Source: an uncultured Pelagibacteraceae bacterium (GTDB taxonomy: Bacteria; Pseudomonadota; Alphaproteobacteria; Pelagibacterales; Pelagibacteraceae). Taken from it: a stretch of DNA of 64,000 nt. Below, piece by piece: positions 43,940-53,950 of the stretch (within the stretch, counting starts at the first letter, position 1; each line of letters starts with the position of its first letter). The DNA lies in the NCBI GenBank assembly GCA_902538885.1, contig CACBGU010000003.1, forward strand, positions 1-64,000, written 5' to 3'. The translations under genes and the position numbers were made by a program. A model generated the notes under the pieces. That model was given only the letters and a program-made list of their open reading frames with translations. It did no database searches and was not told the DNA's origin.

Positions 43940-44902
43940 TTAGAATGCAAATGAGATATTGAACTCGTAACCATCTCTATCAGCAGATGCATCATAACCA
44001 ACGTTATCTACTGAGTTCATAGAACCAGCTACAGTAATACCACCTGAAGTGTATGAAGCACCAATTGCAGTTGCTTCTTGTACATCAGAGTCTGAAGCTT
44101 TGTCTGATTCAGAAGTACTGTAACCAATAGTGAAATCATCAGTTACTGCGTATGTAATACCAGCAGCTGTGAAATCAATATCAGTTGCAGAAGTTGGTCC
44201 ATCTGATTCGTTCATTTGGTAACCAACAGTTACTGAACCGTATGTGTACTTCACGTATAAAGCACTGTCATCGATCGCTGTACCATGAGTTTCCTCAGTT
44301 TCACCGAAACCATAACCGATTTCTAAACCTTCAACCATTTCTGGCTTAGCAACAATTGAGAAGTCCATGTAAGACTTATCAGTTACAGCATCAGAAGCGT
44401 TTAGGTAAGCAACAGTTACAGTAGCACCACCTAGATCTGGAGATTTGTAAGTAAACATGTTGTCACCAGAAGAACCACCTACTAGTGTACCAGTTTCAGC
44501 ACCTGTTACTACATCCCAAGACTCTTGGTAAGCATTTGGAGTTACGTCATCTAACGCACTCATTGCAGAACTTCCACCATGACCAGCGAACGTAATTGTT
44601 CCGAAGCCATTAGTGTCTAAAGTCATGCTGTGAGAGTCGTAAACATCTCCACCACCTGTGTCATCGTTATCGATTTCGTAAGACACACTGATAGTCATTC
44701 CGTTGTCCATCTCACCAGAACCAGTCATAGTGATTGAATCACCCATAGTCCACTGGTTACCTTCGTGAGTTAAACTTTTGTCATCACCATTAGAGAATGT
44801 TAAAGAAGCACCACCAGTTGCTGATAAAGAACCAGCATGTGCAGAGAATGCTACTAAAGATCCAGCTAATGCAGATAAACCTACTTTAGTAAATTTGTTC
44901 AT
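43940..44902 (-). CDS. Outer-membrane porin
   Basis: The 320-residue protein starts with a signal peptide (MNKFTKVGLSALAGSLVAFS, cleavage after AHA) and continues as alternating polar/hydrophobic strands rich in Gly, Ser, Thr and Asp with few Lys, ending FNISFAF with a C-terminal Phe, the mark of an outer-membrane beta-barrel. MTISVSYEIDNDDTGG and GFGTITFAGHGG are typical of the Rhodobacter-type porin family. Its codons are visibly richer in C and G than its neighbours (GTA, GTT, TAC use), as expected for a highly expressed gene, and AAGGAG precedes the ATG. It is probably the major porin. Confidence 0.88.
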   Translation of the reverse strand: MNKFTKVGLSALAGSLVAFSAHAGSLSATGGASLTFSNGDDKSLTHEGNQWTMGDSITMTGSGEMDNGMTISVSYEIDNDDTGGGDVYDSHSMTLDTNGFGTITFAGHGGSSAMSALDDVTPNAYQESWDVVTGAETGTLVGGSSGDNMFTYKSPDLGGATVTVAYLNASDAVTDKSYMDFSIVAKPEMVEGLEIGYGFGETEETHGTAIDDSALYVKYTYGSVTVGYQMNESDGPTSATDIDFTAAGITYAVTDDFTIGYSTSESDKASDSDVQEATAIGASYTSGGITVAGSMNSVDNVGYDASADRDGYEFNISFAF

Positions 44903-44950
44903 ATTAATTACTCCTTATTTTAGTTGTTAATTATTAATAATAAACAGAGC

Positions 44951-45034
44951 TTAATTATCAGATTTTGCATCAAAAATAGGATAATTTAGTGCATTTTTTC
45001 TAAATTCTGAAAAATTGTTGTATTTTTGCAACAT
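44951..45034 (-). CDS. Possible 27-codon leader ORF upstream of the porin
   Basis: An ATG frame upstream of the porin encodes MLQKYNNFSEFRKNALNYPI then FDAKSDN and ends 48 bases before the porin ATG. No ribosome-binding site is evident. A frame of this length is not rare in AT-rich DNA. The rest of the 219-base gap holds AT-rich promoter DNA; no RNA gene is seen in it. Confidence 0.2.
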   Translation of the reverse strand: MLQKYNNFSEFRKNALNYPIFDAKSDN

Positions 45035-45043
45035 CAATATAAT
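45015..45043 (+). promoter_or_regulatory. Candidate promoter for the DUF3576-leuS-lptE-holA series
   Basis: A perfect TATAAT at 45038-45043 has TTGTTG 17 bases upstream at 45015-45020. It lies 78 bases before the lipoprotein gene. A second TATAAT without a good -35 occurs nearer the gene. Confidence 0.4.
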
Positions 45044-45121
45044 CGTTTAAAATAAAGATTTTTTCACCATTTTATAGATATAATATATAAGAAATTTCGA
45101 CTTTTATTAAACAGACAAAAT

Positions 45122-45679
45122 ATGAAAAGCACAAAAACAATTTATATAATTTTATTTTTATCCTTTTTTCTAGCTTCATGTCAGCTAGCAAAAATGGGTG
45201 GTGATGCAAAAGAAAACCCACCTGATCCTCAACAACGTGTCAAAAAAAATCTCGAAGAAGGAAAGGGATTTAGACTCATGGATATGACAAAAAAAGGTGG
45301 TAGTGGCAAATTTGAGTTTGCTAGTTCAAACGAATTATGGAGGGCTTCATTAGATACTATTGATTTTATACCTTTAGCGTCTGTCAATTATAGTGGTGGT
45401 ATAATAATTACGGATTGGTATTCAAGTGATAGTGAGTCAAATGAAGTCATTAAAATTTCAATAAGATTTTTAACAAACGAAATAAGATCCGATGCGCTTG
45501 ATATTAAAATATTCACAAAAAAATGTGACTTACAAAATAAATGTACAATCTATGAAAAAAGTGAAAATTTAATAATTGAGCTAAAAAAAGAAATATTAAA
45601 AAAAGCTGTTATTTATGAAAAAGATAACCCAGATAAAAAAATAGAACCTTACGTACTTTCTGTTCCAGGTGACGGCTAA
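45122..45679 (+). CDS. DUF3576 domain lipoprotein
   Basis: The 185-residue protein has a lipoprotein signal with lipobox LASC (Cys about 20), a proline-rich region, then NELWRASLDTIDFIPLASVNYSGGIIITDWY. This sequence is the hallmark of DUF3576, an alphaproteobacterial family usually encoded directly before leuS and lptE, exactly as here. The function is not known. The link to lptE suggests an outer-membrane role. The leuS GTG follows 19 bases after its stop. Confidence 0.88.
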   Translation: MKSTKTIYIILFLSFFLASCQLAKMGGDAKENPPDPQQRVKKNLEEGKGFRLMDMTKKGGSGKFEFASSNELWRASLDTIDFIPLASVNYSGGIIITDWYSSDSESNEVIKISIRFLTNEIRSDALDIKIFTKKCDLQNKCTIYEKSENLIIELKKEILKKAVIYEKDNPDKKIEPYVLSVPGDG

Positions 45680-45698
45680 ATAAAAAATAAATATTTTT

Positions 45699-48236
45699 GT
45701 GGATAGATATAATTTTAAATCTGTAGAAAGTAAATGGCAGAAATTTTGGGATGAAAATAAAATATTTTCAACCAAAGTAGATAAAAATAAAAAAAAATTT
45801 TATTGTTTGGAAATGTTTCCATACCCATCTGGAAAAATTCATATGGGGCATGTAAGAAATTATGCGATTGGAGATGTTCTAGCTAGATATAAATTGCTTC
45901 AAGGTTTTAATGTACTTCATCCTATGGGCTGGGACTCTTTTGGAATGCCTGCAGAAAACGCTGCAAAACAAAATAATCTTGATCCAAAAACATGGACCGA
46001 AAAAAATATATCTAAAATGAAATCGCAACTTAAGAAGCTTGGACTTTCAATTGATTGGGATAGAGAAATTTCTACTTGTTCTGAAGAATATTATAAACAC
46101 CAACAAGCCTTTTTTCTTGAACTTCTAGAAAAAAAGTTAGTCTACAGAAAAGAAAATTATGTAAACTGGGACCCTGTAGATGAGACTGTTCTCGCAAATG
46201 AGCAAGTCATAGATGGCAAAGGTTGGAGATCAGGTGCTGTTGTGGAAAGAAAAAAGCTAAGTCAGTGGTTTTTTAACATTTCAAAATTTTCTCAAGATCT
46301 TCTAGATGGCCTTGAAACTCTGGATTCATGGCCAAACAAAGTAAAAACAATGCAAAAAAATTGGATTGGGAAATCATTTGGGAGTGAAATAAACTTTGAA
46401 ATTGAAGGTGATTTATCTGTACGCAGCATAAAATGTTTTACAACAAGACCTGATACTCTTTTTGGTTTTTCATTTTTAGCTTTATCTCCTGATCATGAAA
46501 TTTCAAAATTCTATAATCAAAATATTGATTTTATAAAGTTTAAAGAAGAGTGTTCAAAAACAGGCACAACTGAAGAAGCCATAGCAGTTGGTGAAAAAAT
46601 TGGTTTTAAAACAAATCTTATTGCAATAAACCCACTAAACCCAAACCATAAAGTTCCTGTATATTTTGCTAATTTTGTTTTAATGGATTACGGTTTTGGA
46701 GCAGTATTTGGTTGTCCAGCACATGATCAAAGAGATTTTGATTTTGCAAAAAAATATAATTTAGATATTAAAACAGTTGTTAAACCTCACAATGAAAATG
46801 ATAATTTTATTGTAAAAAATGAAGCTTATTCAGGACCAGGTAAAATAATTAACTCTGATTTTCTAAATGGTCTTGATGCTCCAGAAAATTCAGTTTTTGA
46901 AACAATTAAAATTCTAGAAAAAAAGAAGCTTGGTCAAAGGCAAATTAATTACAGATTAAAAGATTGGGGTGTTTCAAGACAAAGATATTGGGGGTGTCCA
47001 ATACCAGTTGCTTATGATGAAGATGGAAAAGTTCATCCAATCCCAAAATCAATGTTACCAGTAAAGCTTCCACAAAATATTGATCTAAAAGTTAAAGGTA
47101 ACCCTTTGGATAGTCAAAAAAATTGGAAGGAAATTACGATTGATGGAAGAAAAATGATAAGAGAAACTGATACTCTTGACACTTTTGTCTGCTCTTCCTG
47201 GTATTTTTTAAGATTTTGTTCTCCTAAAGAAGATCAATATGCTTTCAAACAAAATGATATTGATTACTGGATGCCTGTAGATCAATATATTGGTGGTGTT
47301 GAACATGCAATTTTACACCTGCTCTATTCAAGGTTTTTTATGAGAGCAATTTCTTACGAAAATAAAAATTTTAAACTAGATGAACCATTTAATGGTCTTT
47401 TTACTCAAGGAATGGTTTGTCACGAAACATATAAAGATCCAGAAAATAATTGGGTAAGCCCAGAGGAAATAGAAACGGTAGAAGGAAAAAAATACCTTAA
47501 AAAAGATAAATCTAAACTAATCACTGTAGGACCATCAGAATCAATGTCTAAATCAAAGAAAAATACAGTAGATCCAGAAAATATTATTTCAAATTATGGA
47601 GCAGATGCAGCGAGATTATTCATATTGTCTGATAGTCCACCTGAAAAAGATGTACAATGGTCTGAAGAGGGTATTCTCTCTTCTTTTAAATTTGTGCAAA
47701 AATTATGGAATTTAAATTCTAAGATCTTAGAAGAGATAAAAAAAAATCATGAAAAGGATAGTGATGATGAGATTACTAAATATACGAATAAACTTATCAA
47801 AAAGGTGACAGAAAACTTAGAAGATTTTAGTTATAACAAAATTGTAGCCAACTTACATGAAATGTACTCGTTTTTGTTTAAAAAATTGAACAATAAATAT
47901 TCAAAAAAAACATTAGTTGAAAATTATCAAAAAATATTAATCTTAATGAGTCCAGTAATACCTCATTTTACGAATGAGTGTTTAGAAATTATCAAAATAA
48001 AAGATAAAATAATTTGGCCAAAATACAATGAAAACTTGATACAGGAAAATGAGGTTAATATTGTAGTTCAAGTTAATGGTAAAAAAAGAGGACTAATTAG
48101 ATGTAAAAGAGATATAGACGAAAAAAATTTATTTGAGATAATTAAACAAGAAAAAAATATATATAAACACTTAGAAGGAAAAGAAATACGTAAAAAAATA
48201 TTTGTATTAAATAAACTTATAAATCTACTTGTATAA
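45699..48236 (+). CDS. leuS: Leucine-tRNA ligase
   Basis: This class I synthetase charges and proofreads tRNA-Leu. The frame starts at GTG and gives 845 residues beginning [17 protein letters not shown]. It shows [20 protein letters not shown] (HIGH motif), the CP1 editing domain with [19 protein letters not shown], the leucine-specific region, and [12 protein letters not shown] (KMSKS motif). No insertion or gap is apparent. It lies between DUF3576 and lptE in the conserved alphaproteobacterial order. Confidence 0.97.
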   Translation: MDRYNFKSVESKWQKFWDENKIFSTKVDKNKKKFYCLEMFPYPSGKIHMGHVRNYAIGDVLARYKLLQGFNVLHPMGWDSFGMPAENAAKQNNLDPKTWTEKNISKMKSQLKKLGLSIDWDREISTCSEEYYKHQQAFFLELLEKKLVYRKENYVNWDPVDETVLANEQVIDGKGWRSGAVVERKKLSQWFFNISKFSQDLLDGLETLDSWPNKVKTMQKNWIGKSFGSEINFEIEGDLSVRSIKCFTTRPDTLFGFSFLALSPDHEISKFYNQNIDFIKFKEECSKTGTTEEAIAVGEKIGFKTNLIAINPLNPNHKVPVYFANFVLMDYGFGAVFGCPAHDQRDFDFAKKYNLDIKTVVKPHNENDNFIVKNEAYSGPGKIINSDFLNGLDAPENSVFETIKILEKKKLGQRQINYRLKDWGVSRQRYWGCPIPVAYDEDGKVHPIPKSMLPVKLPQNIDLKVKGNPLDSQKNWKEITIDGRKMIRETDTLDTFVCSSWYFLRFCSPKEDQYAFKQNDIDYWMPVDQYIGGVEHAILHLLYSRFFMRAISYENKNFKLDEPFNGLFTQGMVCHETYKDPENNWVSPEEIETVEGKKYLKKDKSKLITVGPSESMSKSKKNTVDPENIISNYGADAARLFILSDSPPEKDVQWSEEGILSSFKFVQKLWNLNSKILEEIKKNHEKDSDDEITKYTNKLIKKVTENLEDFSYNKIVANLHEMYSFLFKKLNNKYSKKTLVENYQKILILMSPVIPHFTNECLEIIKIKDKIIWPKYNENLIQENEVNIVVQVNGKKRGLIRCKRDIDEKNLFEIIKQEKNIYKHLEGKEIRKKIFVLNKLINLLV

Positions 48237-48241
48237 AATAC

Positions 48242-48694
48242 ATGATTAAAAAATTTATTTTAAAAATAATTCTAATATTAATATTAACAGCTTGTGATTA
48301 TACACCTATTTATTCAGCGAAAGATGGTCAATTAAATATTGAAATTTTAAGCTATGAGGGTGATAGGGAAATTAATTCAAAAATTCTTTCAAAATTTAGA
48401 ATACATAAAAATACAAACTCTGAGTTAATTCAAATAAAGTTTAGTTCAACTTACCAAAAAAATGATGTTTCTAAGAACCTTGCTGGAAAAGCAGAAGAAT
48501 ATCTGCTCGAAGCAACAACAAATTATACGATAATTACTAGCAATTTAGAAAAAAATTTTATTATTAAAGAAAGTTTTAAAATGAAGAATTTTGAAGATGA
48601 TTTTGAAGAAAGAAATTATGAACAGAGAATAAAAGAAAATATAGCTGACGTAAATTATGAAAAAGTAATTTTACAAATAAAAAAAATTAAATGA
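48242..48694 (+). CDS. lptE: LPS-assembly lipoprotein LptE
   Basis: LptE is the lipoprotein plug in the LptD barrel that inserts lipopolysaccharide in the outer membrane. The 150-residue protein has lipobox LTAC (Cys about 18) and YTPIYSAKDGQLNIEIL, then a beta-rich domain with KAEEYLLEATTNYTII. Primary sequence conservation is low in this family, so the call relies on the lipobox, size and the leuS-lptE-holA order. Its TGA overlaps the holA ATG. Confidence 0.82.
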   Translation: MIKKFILKIILILILTACDYTPIYSAKDGQLNIEILSYEGDREINSKILSKFRIHKNTNSELIQIKFSSTYQKNDVSKNLAGKAEEYLLEATTNYTIITSNLEKNFIIKESFKMKNFEDDFEERNYEQRIKENIADVNYEKVILQIKKIK

Positions 48695-49691
48695 TCTTAA
48701 AAAATTATGAAATAAATAAAATCAAATTAAATTCAAATCAACATTTATTGTTTTATGGAAATAATGAAGGTTTTAAAGATTAACACTGGAAATAATAAAT
48801 AATTTAATTAAAAGTAAAAAATATATAAATAAATACGAAGAAAAGGAAGTTTTAACAAATCTTGAAAAATTTGTAGAAAATTTATTAAATAAATCACTTT
48901 TTGAGGATGAAAAAATAATTTTAATCAGAAGATCGACCGAAAAAATATTCAAAGTAATTGCGGAAATATTTGAAAAAAATTTGGATGGTGTGACAATTAT
49001 AATTGAATCTGAAAATTTAGACAAAAAATCTAAACTTAGATCTTACTTTGAAAAAAGTAAAAGAGATATTGCTATGGCATTTTACCCAGACAACGAGCAA
49101 ACTCTCGCAAGAATAGCTTATAACATTTTAAATACAAAAAAAATTTCAATTTCACCAAGCAACATAAATTTAATTGTTAATAAATGTGGTGGGGATAGAA
49201 AAAATTTAATTAATGAACTTGAAAAAATTGAATTTTACTCAAAAAGTGTAAAAAAAATAACTCAAGAAAATATAGCTAAATTGACCAATTTAAGCGAAAA
49301 CCATAATATAGCAGAACTTATAGATAATTGTTTGGCAAAAAATAAAAGTAAAACAATTTACATATTAAATGAAAATAATTATACTAATGAGGATTGCATC
49401 CTAATATTAAGAACCTTCTTAAGCAAATCTAAAAAAATTCTTAAACTCTCAAATGAATACAAATTTAATAAAGATATAAATTTAACGATTTCATCAGCCA
49501 AACCTCCAATATTTTGGAAAGACAAAGAAATTATAAAAAAGCAATTAATGAATTGGAGTCCCAGCAATATTAAAGAATTAATTTATAAACTAAATAATAT
49601 TGAGCTGAATTTAAAAAAAAACATTAATAACTCTTTAAATTTAGTTTCAGATTTTTTACTTGAGCAAGCGTCTTTAAGAACTAATAATTAG
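48691..49691 (+). pseudogene. holA: DNA polymerase III subunit delta, frameshifted in this sequence
   Basis: HolA opens the beta clamp in the clamp loader. A frame from the ATG at 48691 gives MILKNYEINKIKLNSNQHLL then FYGNNEGFKD and stops at 48781-48783. Another frame, open from 48777, continues LTLEIINNLIKSKKYINKYE and on to RRSTEKIFKVIAEIFE, MAFYPDNEQTLARIAYN, INLIVNKCGGDRKNLINELE and FLLEQASLRTNN. Joined by adding one A to the AAA at 48775-48777, the pieces give about 333 residues, the usual HolA length. Because HolA is normally essential, a sequencing indel is the simplest explanation. Its 3' end overlaps the convergent parB by 11 bases. Confidence 0.8.
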
Positions 49692-50523
49692 ATTTTATAA
49701 TATCAATAATTTTATTTAATTGGTCTAAATCTTTATATTCAAAACTTATCGTACCTTTATTTCTTTTGTTATTTTTTATATCAACATTTAAACCAATCTT
49801 ATTAGAAATAGATAATTCAAGAGCAGTGATATTTGTGTCTTTAGAAATTTTTGATTTTTGTTTTTTATTTTTAAATATTTTAACAAAATTTTCTGCTTGC
49901 CTAACAGACAGTTTCTTTTCAATAATTTTTGATGCTACAAAACTTGCATTTGTAAGACCGACCAAAACTTTTGCATGACCAGCAGTTAATTTTTGGGTTT
50001 CAATTAATTTGATTACATCATCTGGCAAAGTAAGTAGTCGCAAAGAATTAGTTATGTGGCTCCTGCTCTTTCCAATGAATTTTGACACTTTTTCTTGATC
50101 ATAAGAAAATTCATCTATTAATCTTTTATATCCTTGTGCTTCTTCAAGAGGATTTAGATCATGCCTTTGAACGTTTTCTACAATAGCAAATTCTAAAGAT
50201 TTCAAGTCATCAGCTTCCGTTATAACAACAGGTACATTATGAAGGCCAGCTCTTTGTGCTGCTAACCATCTTCTCTCTCCAGCAATTATTTCAAACTTTG
50301 ATCTATCATTATTTGAATTTCTAACGATTATAGGCTGTATCATTCCTCTTTCTTTAATTGAATTGGTTAGATCCTCTAAATTAGCTTCGTCAAATATTTT
50401 CCTTGGTTGATACTTATTTGGGACAAGATCACTAATTGATACTTGATTCTTTTGAGGTTCAATTTTTGTCTCACCAATCAGCGATGAAAGTCCTCTTCCT
50501 AATCCTTTTTTGATTTTATCCAT
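49681..50523 (-). CDS. parB: Chromosome partitioning protein ParB
   Basis: ParB is a CTP-dependent clamp that loads at parS and spreads, acting in origin segregation and SMC loading. The 280-residue protein shows KKGLGRGLSSLIG at the start, ISDLVPNKYQPRKIFDE, the CTP-binding GERRWLAAQRAG and ENVQRHDLNPLEEAQGYKRL, the HTH SKFIGKSRSHITNSLRLLTLP, and a C-terminal dimer helix. It overlaps parA by one base. A perfect parS site is 1.4 kb away in rsmG. Confidence 0.96.
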   Translation of the reverse strand: MDKIKKGLGRGLSSLIGETKIEPQKNQVSISDLVPNKYQPRKIFDEANLEDLTNSIKERGMIQPIIVRNSNNDRSKFEIIAGERRWLAAQRAGLHNVPVVITEADDLKSLEFAIVENVQRHDLNPLEEAQGYKRLIDEFSYDQEKVSKFIGKSRSHITNSLRLLTLPDDVIKLIETQKLTAGHAKVLVGLTNASFVASKIIEKKLSVRQAENFVKIFKNKKQKSKISKDTNITALELSISNKIGLNVDIKNNKRNKGTISFEYKDLDQLNKIIDIIKSNY

Positions 50524-51317
50524 TAAGCTGCACTTCCTATTGTTGACTCTTGATGAATAAATTCATCAGTGAAACTAAAGTAAGATTTGCTACCAGGACA
50601 TGTTTTATCATAGATCAATACTGGCATTCCGTGTGATGGGGCTTCTGACAATCTGACATTTCTTGGTATGACAGTTGAGTAAACTTTTTCACTAAAATAA
50701 TCTCTAGCTTCTTTCTCAACTTGTGACGAAAGCTTATTTCTTTTATCATACATAGTTAAAAGTATGCCCCTGATTTTTAAATCTGGATTTAAACTTACTT
50801 TTATCCTTTCGATTGTTTTCATTAGCTGCGTTAAACCCTCTAAAGCAAAAAATTCAGTCTGAAGTGGTACCAATAGTGATTTTGAGCTTACAAGTGCCAT
50901 TACTGTCAATAAGCTTAATGAAGGTGGGCAATCGATCAAGACATAATCATATAATCTTCTAGAATCATTTAAATATGCGGTTAATTTTGTCTTTAGTATA
51001 AAAGCCCTATTACTGTCATCAGCTGTCTCAACTTCTAAGCCCGATAAATCTACATTAGATGTTATAACATCTAAATTTTCAAACTGTGTTTTTTTGATCA
51101 CGTCACTAATTTCTCTAGTTCCATTCAAAACTCCATAAATTGTATCACTTGAGTTATCCATATTAGATAATCCTAGACCTGTGGTAGCATTACCTTGTGG
51201 ATCTAGGTCAATTACTAAAATTTTTTTATCTATTTGAGATAAACCTGCTGCAAGATTTATCACCGTAGTAGTTTTTCCAACCCCACCCTTTTGATTTATT
51301 ACTGAAATAATTTGCAT
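50523..51317 (-). CDS. parA: Chromosome partitioning ATPase ParA
   Basis: ParA is the Walker-type ATPase that moves ParB-parS complexes over the nucleoid. The 264-residue protein begins with VINQKGGVGKTTTVINLAAG (deviant Walker A), followed by LVIDLDPQGNATTGLG, YVLIDCPPSLSLLT and VPLQTEFFALEGLTQL. It lies between rsmG and parB in the classic gidA-gidB-parA-parB origin-proximal order. Confidence 0.97.
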   Translation of the reverse strand: MQIISVINQKGGVGKTTTVINLAAGLSQIDKKILVIDLDPQGNATTGLGLSNMDNSSDTIYGVLNGTREISDVIKKTQFENLDVITSNVDLSGLEVETADDSNRAFILKTKLTAYLNDSRRLYDYVLIDCPPSLSLLTVMALVSSKSLLVPLQTEFFALEGLTQLMKTIERIKVSLNPDLKIRGILLTMYDKRNKLSSQVEKEARDYFSEKVYSTVIPRNVRLSEAPSHGMPVLIYDKTCPGSKSYFSFTDEFIHQESTIGSAA

Positions 51318-51962
51318 TTAATTTTTTTTTTTAATTTTTTTAATATTTATTAAAAATGAGTCTTCACTTGTTAAACTTTTTTTTTCTATATACTCCAACT
51401 CCCAATTTTTTTTGGAATTTTCAAAAATTTTTTTTCCACTCTTCCCCATAAAAAAAATTAAATTTTTATATTTTGAAAAATTTTCATATACTAATTCTAA
51501 AACTACTGGCATTGGTTTAAATGCTCTGGACATTATCGTTCCTGTTTCTAAATTTTTTATTTCAAAAATATTTTTTTGAAAAACCTTTGTGTTTAAATTT
51601 AATTTTTTTGAAACTTCCTTTAAAAAATGGCTTTTATGGTAACTTTTTTCATAAAGGTGTACATTCATATTATTTTTCATATTTTTTAGTATAATTGCCA
51701 CGATTATACCTGGCATACCCCCTCCTGAACCTATATCTGTGGTTGTATTGCTATTTAAGTCAACAAAATCAATTATTTGTGCAGAATCTATAATATGACG
51801 CTCAATTATAGCCTTTTTTGATGCTGTATTTTGGCTAATTATGTTGATTTTTTTATTTTTTTCAAGAATCATAGATATATAGTTTTCAAAGTCCAAAAAT
51901 GTTTCACGTGAAACATTTAAGTGATTGATTCTTGAATAAGAATTTAAAATTTCCTGATCCAT
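51318..51962 (-). CDS. rsmG: 16S rRNA (guanine-527-N7)-methyltransferase
   Basis: RsmG (GidB) methylates G527 of 16S rRNA. The 214-residue protein shows LNVSRETFLDFENYISMILE near the start, KINIISQNT, the SAM-binding TDIGSGGGMPGIIVAI and MSRAFKPMP. The peptide NVSRETF is encoded by the parS site, whose sequence sets these residues. It shares one base with mnmG and one-base spacing with parA. Confidence 0.95.
   Translation of the reverse strand: MDQEILNSYSRINHLNVSRETFLDFENYISMILEKNKKINIISQNTASKKAIIERHIIDSAQIIDFVDLNSNTTTDIGSGGGMPGIIVAIILKNMKNNMNVHLYEKSYHKSHFLKEVSKKLNLNTKVFQKNIFEIKNLETGTIMSRAFKPMPVVLELVYENFSKYKNLIFFMGKSGKKIFENSKKNWELEYIEKKSLTSEDSFLINIKKIKKKN
51900..51915. other. parS centromere site inside rsmG
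   Basis: TGTTTCACGTGAAACA is a perfect 16-bp palindrome and matches the consensus ParB-binding parS without a mismatch. It is about 60 bases into the rsmG coding region and about 7.3 kb from the proposed origin. parS inside gidB next to parAB is known in other bacteria. I found no second perfect copy in the window. Confidence 0.95.
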
Positions 51963-53833
51963 TAAGCTATATGCTTAATAGACTTTCTTTTGACATGTGA
52001 CAACAAAATATATACAGCTGCAGGAGTTATTCCGTCAATTCTTAGGGCTTGACCCATTGTTTTAGGCTTTATTTCTTTAAATTTTGCTTTTACCTCATTA
52101 GATAAACCTGATAGCCCGTCATAATTGATTTTATCTGGAATAATTAGGTTTTCGTCCCTCTTAAATGCTAAAATATCTGCTTTTTGTTTCTTTAAATATC
52201 CTCTGTAATGAGCGTTAATTTCCACCTGTTCATCAATTTCTTTGCTAAAAAAAGGTATATCGGACCATATTTCCCTAATTTTACTCATATTTACCCCTTT
52301 TTGAGTTAAAACTTCGCTAGATGATCTCAATATTCCATCTTTAGCTATTTTTATTCCAAATTTTTCGGCTTTTGATGGTGAAATCTTGGATACGCCCATT
52401 TTTATATTAATTTGGCTTATTTGTTCAAATTTCCTTAAATATATATCTTTTCTCTGATCACCAATTAAACCAATGTCTATTCCCTTAGCAGTTAATCTTT
52501 GATCAGCATTATCTGATCTCAAGCTCAATCTATATTCAGCTCTTGATGTAAACATTCTATATGGCTCAGCTACCCCTTTGGTCACCAAATCATCAATCAT
52601 TACTCCAATGTAGGCGTCAGATCTATCAAGTATAAATGGTTCTAATTTTTTAACGGACAAAGCAGCATTTATTCCTGCTATAAGGCCTTGCGCAGCAGCT
52701 TCCTCATATCCTGTTGTCCCGTTAATCTGACCGGCAAGATAAAGGTTACTTATCTTCTTAGTTTCAAGGGTTAAAAATAGTTCACGTGGATCTACATAGT
52801 CATATTCTATTGCATATCCTGGTCTTAATATAGTAACATTTTCTAAACCATTGATATTATTACATATTTCTTGCTGAACCCCGGCCGGAAGTGATGTTGA
52901 GATACCATTTGGGTAAATTGTGTGATCATTTAGACCCTCAGGTTCTAAAAATATCTGGTGACGAACTTTATCTGCAAATTTTACTATTTTATCTTCTATT
53001 GATGGACAGTATCTTGGGCCTACTCCTTTTATACTGCCCGAGTACATAGCGCTCTTTGATAAATTCTTTTCTATAATTTTATGAACCTTGTCATTTGTAT
53101 ATGTCATTCTACATGACACTTGTTTATTTAAATTTTTTTTTGTTAAGAATGAAAAAAAATAAGGATCGTCATCTGCGAATTGTTCTTCTAAGTTTTCAAA
53201 ATTAATTGTTCTTGAATCTAACCTTGGTGGTGTTCCCGTTTTTAATCTTCCAATTTTGAAATTATATTTTGCTAATTGTTCACTCAAACCTGTGGATGGT
53301 TTTTCGTCGTATCTACCTGCTGGAGTTCTTTCATCACCTATATGTATCAAACCATTCAAAAAAGTCCCTGTTGTAAGTATTATCTTATTTGATAGAACTT
53401 TCTTTCCTTCTTTAGTTTGAAATCCACTTATTGAATTTTTATTAAAAATAAACTTTATGACAGGATCAGAAAAAACGCTTAAATTACAGTAGTTTAGCAA
53501 TATTTCTTGCATATATTTCCGATAAAGTGATCTGTCTGATTGAGTTCGTGGTCCCCTAACTGCCGGCCCTCTACTTCTATTTAACAATCTAAATTGTATA
53601 CCTGATTTGTCTGCTACATCTCCCATAACACCATCAAGGGCATCTATTTCTCTAACCAAATGACCTTTACCCAAACCTCCTATTGCCGGGTTACAGGACA
53701 TCTCACCGATAGTTTCTATTTTATGAGTAAATAGGGCAGTGTTCACTCCAAGACGAGCAGAAGCTGCTGCAGCTTCACATCCAGCATGGCCTCCTCCAAT
53801 TACAACTACATCAAATGACAAATCATTTTTCAT
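51962..53833 (-). CDS. mnmG: tRNA uridine 5-carboxymethylaminomethyl modification enzyme MnmG
   Basis: MnmG (GidA) works with MnmE to modify U34 in several tRNAs, using FAD. The 623-residue protein has [20 protein letters not shown] at the start (FAD loop), [51 protein letters not shown] and the C-terminal helical MnmE-binding domain with [13 protein letters not shown] one-base overlap links it to rsmG. 117 bases separate it from mnmE, with a weak AT-rich hairpin. Confidence 0.97.
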   Translation of the reverse strand: MKNDLSFDVVVIGGGHAGCEAAAASARLGVNTALFTHKIETIGEMSCNPAIGGLGKGHLVREIDALDGVMGDVADKSGIQFRLLNRSRGPAVRGPRTQSDRSLYRKYMQEILLNYCNLSVFSDPVIKFIFNKNSISGFQTKEGKKVLSNKIILTTGTFLNGLIHIGDERTPAGRYDEKPSTGLSEQLAKYNFKIGRLKTGTPPRLDSRTINFENLEEQFADDDPYFFSFLTKKNLNKQVSCRMTYTNDKVHKIIEKNLSKSAMYSGSIKGVGPRYCPSIEDKIVKFADKVRHQIFLEPEGLNDHTIYPNGISTSLPAGVQQEICNNINGLENVTILRPGYAIEYDYVDPRELFLTLETKKISNLYLAGQINGTTGYEEAAAQGLIAGINAALSVKKLEPFILDRSDAYIGVMIDDLVTKGVAEPYRMFTSRAEYRLSLRSDNADQRLTAKGIDIGLIGDQRKDIYLRKFEQISQINIKMGVSKISPSKAEKFGIKIAKDGILRSSSEVLTQKGVNMSKIREIWSDIPFFSKEIDEQVEINAHYRGYLKKQKADILAFKRDENLIIPDKINYDGLSGLSNEVKAKFKEIKPKTMGQALRIDGITPAAVYILLSHVKRKSIKHIA

Positions 53834-53950
53834 AATCCAAATCTATATGTGATTATATAATTTACAAGATAGGCTTAATTTTTTGTAAATAAGCCATATT
53901 TATCAACGTTTTTCGGTAAAAAAAGTGCAAAAAACCAGCAAAATAGGGTA

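Noticed and set aside
52781..52790. Second parS-like site (TTCACGTGGA) inside mnmG
   Set aside because: The CACGTG core is present but about five of the ten flanking consensus positions do not match; likely coincidence of codons.
53872..53895. Hairpin GGCTTA...TAAGCC between mnmG and mnmE
   Set aside because: Six pairs around a 12-base loop with an internal mismatch and no T-run on either strand; not convincing as a terminator.
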